NCBI GenBank assembly: GCA_016932295.1
Contig: JAFGDC010000547.1
Location: 1-7,936 of the forward strand
Origin: a candidate division CSSED10-310 bacterium
Lineage (GTDB): Bacteria; CSSED10-310; JAFGDC01
Direction: 5' to 3'
Length of the DNA: 7,936 nucleotides
Of the stretch, positions 5,979 to 7,936 are shown piece after piece. The notes beneath the pieces were generated by a model. It was not told where the DNA came from. It did not search any database and was given only the letters and a program-made list of their open reading frames with translations. Positions within the stretch are counted from its first letter, which is position 1. Each line of letters opens with the position of its first letter. A program made the position numbers and the translations under genes.

Positions 5979-5983
5979 GGAGG
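5979..5983 (+). promoter_or_regulatory. Ribosome binding site deciding the peptidase start
   Basis: GGAGG lies 5 bases before the ATG at 5989. Another ATG at 5985 is out of frame and too close to the site. Confidence 0.75.
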
Positions 5984-5988
5984 CATGG

Positions 5989-7936
5989 ATGAATTCGCAA
6001 CGATCCGATTTCAGAAGCTTCACACTGGACAACGGCATGCGCGTGAACCTGGTGGTGAACCGCTCCGCACCGCTCGCCGAAGTGCACTTCTATGTCCGCA
6101 CGGGGTATGCATGGGAGTCGGACAGGCTGCAAGGGGTCTCTCACGTGGTGGAACATAACCTGCTGCAGGCCAGCGCCACCCGGCCCACCCGGCTTCATTT
6201 CGCGCGGGACAGGCGCGGCATGGGCGGCTGGTACGATGCGGGCACCAGTTACGACTATACCGAATACCTCATGGTGGTTCCCCGCGACCACCTCCGGGCC
6301 GCCATGGAACTTCTCGCCGACGGCTTTTTCTCCCCCGTATTCCGCCGCGAGGTGTTCACTTCGGAGATGGGCGCGATCCTGCAGGAAAGCCGCCGCAAGG
6401 AGGATATCCCCGAACCCATGGTCATGGAGAAGCTCTATTCCGCCGCGTACCTGGTGCATCGCCGGCGACGCTGGCGGCTCGGCACGGAGGAAAGCCTTTC
6501 CCGTCTCACCGTTGAGGATCTGATGGCCTATTTCAAGCAGCGGTACGGACCCGCGAACATGGTGTGCACCGTGGGCGGCGATATCGATCTCGACGAGGCC
6601 GAGACGCTGGTGCGCGCCATCATCAGTCCCATCCGGGGTGACGGGGTGCAGGGTGAAAACTCCCCGGCGGAGCCGCCCCAGGACGGTGTTCGCTATCTGG
6701 AAATCCCCTCGGACCGGGAGCGTGTCTACTGGATCTGCGGATTCCATACTCCAGAGTTCCTCATAAACGATGGGTACCATTATTTCGATCTGCTGGCGGC
6801 CGTGCTGGGCGGCGGTCGCGGGTCACGCCTCATCACCAGGGTGCAGAACAAGGGCCTGGTGGACCGGATTGAAGCACGTTCCACCGAGCACGACGAATAC
6901 CGGCTTTTCAATGTTTACGCGGAAACGGATGCCGGGCGGCTGCCGGAGGCGGAACGGGCGATCCTCACCGAACTCTTTGCGCTCGGCATGGTTCCTGTCA
7001 GTGACACGGAACTGGCCAAGGCGCGTACCATGTTGTCCAGTTCGATCCTCATGAAAAAGGATGATTTGAAGGCGCACCTGGAATGGCTGGCGGTGTTCGA
7101 AGGGCGCGGCGGTGACGTGCGGGGCATAGACAGCTACGCCGGTGCGCTTGCCGACGCCACGCCGGCGGACCTCTGCGCGGCAGCAGCGGCACACTTCACG
7201 CCTCGTAATCTGACCATTTGCATGCTCAGGCCGCCGCATGGAGCCGTCCGGGACCGGGCGGCGGTGGCGGAAACCGCCGAGACCGCCTATGCCCGGGCCG
7301 GCGAACTGCCGCCGTTCGAGGTGCGCGGGGTGGAAACACCGTTACCGGTGGCGCTCTCGATCGCTTCAGGCATCCTCCACCGGCCCGAACCGCCGGTCCG
7401 CTTCGACCTTGCGAATCATGCCTCGGCTGTTTTCCGGAAAACTCCCGGCAATCCGGTTTTCGCCGCGGCGGCCATGGTCAAAGGCGGACGGGTACTGGAA
7501 AATACGCACACCTGCGGTCTGACGGATCTCTTGGTGGCGGTGATGGCCGGAGGAACGGCGCGCATGAACGAGGCGACCCTGGCGACGGCACTGGAAGAGC
7601 TGGGGATGCGCATGACGCCGGTGATCGCGGAGGATGGCTTCGGATTCACGGTATACGGCCCCGGACAGGCGCTGCGGCGCGGCCTGGCGATCCTGTCCGA
7701 GGTGCTGCTGGCGCCGGCGGTTGACAAGGAGGTGGTCGCGCGACAGAAGCAGCGGCTGATACACCGCATAGCCTCGCTTCAGGACAGGCCCCGCGAGTAT
7801 TCGCTGGCGCTGTTTCAGAGAGAGCTGTTCCGCAATCATCCGTATGGACTGCCGTGGCCGGGTGATCCCGCGGTGATCGAAAGCCTGGAACAGGACAACC
7901 TGGCGGCGTGGCACCGGCGGCTGCTGGCCGGGCGGA
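5989..7936 (+). CDS. M16 family zinc metallopeptidase, two-repeat type (3' end cut by window)
   Basis: This is an insulinase/pitrilysin-type zinc peptidase, a family that degrades peptides inside a closed clamshell. The 649 residues present lack a signal peptide, so a cytoplasmic location is likely. The inverted zinc motif is SHVVEH, with ligands H52 and H56 and catalytic E55. E133 follows H56 after exactly 76 residues, the pitrilysin spacing for the third ligand. GGWYDAGTSYDYTEY at 79-93 matches the family's GG..NA.T...T.Y segment, with Asp for Asn. LGGGRGSRL at 273-281 marks the second domain. A second, non-catalytic repeat begins near 472; its HXXEH position reads TDLLV at 512-516, and NHPYGLP follows at 616-622. 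The frame is still open at the edge; two-repeat relatives suggest another 200-300 residues. The gene begins 202 bases after the upstream stop and has its own promoter candidate. Its substrate is unknown. Confidence 0.92.
   Translation, partial: MNSQRSDFRSFTLDNGMRVNLVVNRSAPLAEVHFYVRTGYAWESDRLQGVSHVVEHNLLQASATRPTRLHFARDRRGMGGWYDAGTSYDYTEYLMVVPRDHLRAAMELLADGFFSPVFRREVFTSEMGAILQESRRKEDIPEPMVMEKLYSAAYLVHRRRRWRLGTEESLSRLTVEDLMAYFKQRYGPANMVCTVGGDIDLDEAETLVRAIISPIRGDGVQGENSPAEPPQDGVRYLEIPSDRERVYWICGFHTPEFLINDGYHYFDLLAAVLGGGRGSRLITRVQNKGLVDRIEARSTEHDEYRLFNVYAETDAGRLPEAERAILTELFALGMVPVSDTELAKARTMLSSSILMKKDDLKAHLEWLAVFEGRGGDVRGIDSYAGALADATPADLCAAAAAHFTPRNLTICMLRPPHGAVRDRAAVAETAETAYARAGELPPFEVRGVETPLPVALSIASGILHRPEPPVRFDLANHASAVFRKTPGNPVFAAAAMVKGGRVLENTHTCGLTDLLVAVMAGGTARMNEATLATALEELGMRMTPVIAEDGFGFTVYGPGQALRRGLAILSEVLLAPAVDKEVVARQKQRLIHRIASLQDRPREYSLALFQRELFRNHPYGLPWPGDPAVIESLEQDNLAAWHRRLLAGR

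Noticed and set aside
5833..6780. Minus-strand open frame (315 codons)
   Set aside because: It is antisense to the M16 N-terminal domain, whose HXXEH-X76-E site is exact on the plus strand.
1..7936. CRISPR array, tRNA/rRNA genes, insertion sequence or defence island
   Set aside because: No regular spaced repeats, no tRNA- or rRNA-like sequence and no transposase, nuclease or helicase ATPase motifs were seen on either strand.

Overview
This window comes from a moderately GC-rich, probably Gram-negative bacterium that I cannot place more precisely. The Gram-negative reading rests on a LolA-like envelope protein and on a large exported surface protein with an exosortase-type C-terminal tail. 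VCBS/FG-GAP proteins with long Pro/Thr linkers and such tails are common in under-sampled environmental phyla, so a metagenome-derived genome is plausible. All four genes have clear Shine-Dalgarno-type starts or recognisable protein families. I see no tRNA, rRNA, transposase, integrase or CRISPR array.

Layout. Bases 1-263 hold no convincing gene; the first 60 bases are about 30% GC and carry a weak promoter candidate reading out of the left edge. Two minus-strand genes follow. The gene at 264-1031 encodes a LolA-like 'outer membrane lipoprotein-sorting' family protein. The gene at 1203-3647 encodes an 814-residue secreted protein with ten VCBS/FG-GAP calcium-loop repeats, a fibronectin type III-like domain, a Pro/Thr-rich stalk and an IPTL-CTERM-like anchor. 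They are 171 bases apart and may be cotranscribed (3647 towards 264), but nothing proves an operon. A 309-base divergent region (3648-3956) separates them from two plus-strand genes. The gene at 3957-5786 encodes a protein resembling the helicase-free XPB/Ssl2-associated ('helicase-associated domain') family. The gene that starts at 5989 and runs off the right edge encodes an M16 zinc metallopeptidase with an intact HXXEH-X76-E site.

The minus-strand genes are cell-envelope and surface functions, while the plus-strand genes look like a nucleic-acid-related protein and a protease. I do not see a four-gene pathway. The most interesting non-coding signals are two: a 33-base element upstream of the protease gene in which two perfect stems interlock as an H-type pseudoknot or mutually exclusive hairpins, and a perfect 9-bp inverted repeat enclosing the candidate promoter of the helicase-associated-like gene. 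The two plus-strand promoter candidates share an almost identical extended -10. I find no convincing new multi-gene system; the most under-explored gene is the stand-alone helicase-associated-like protein.
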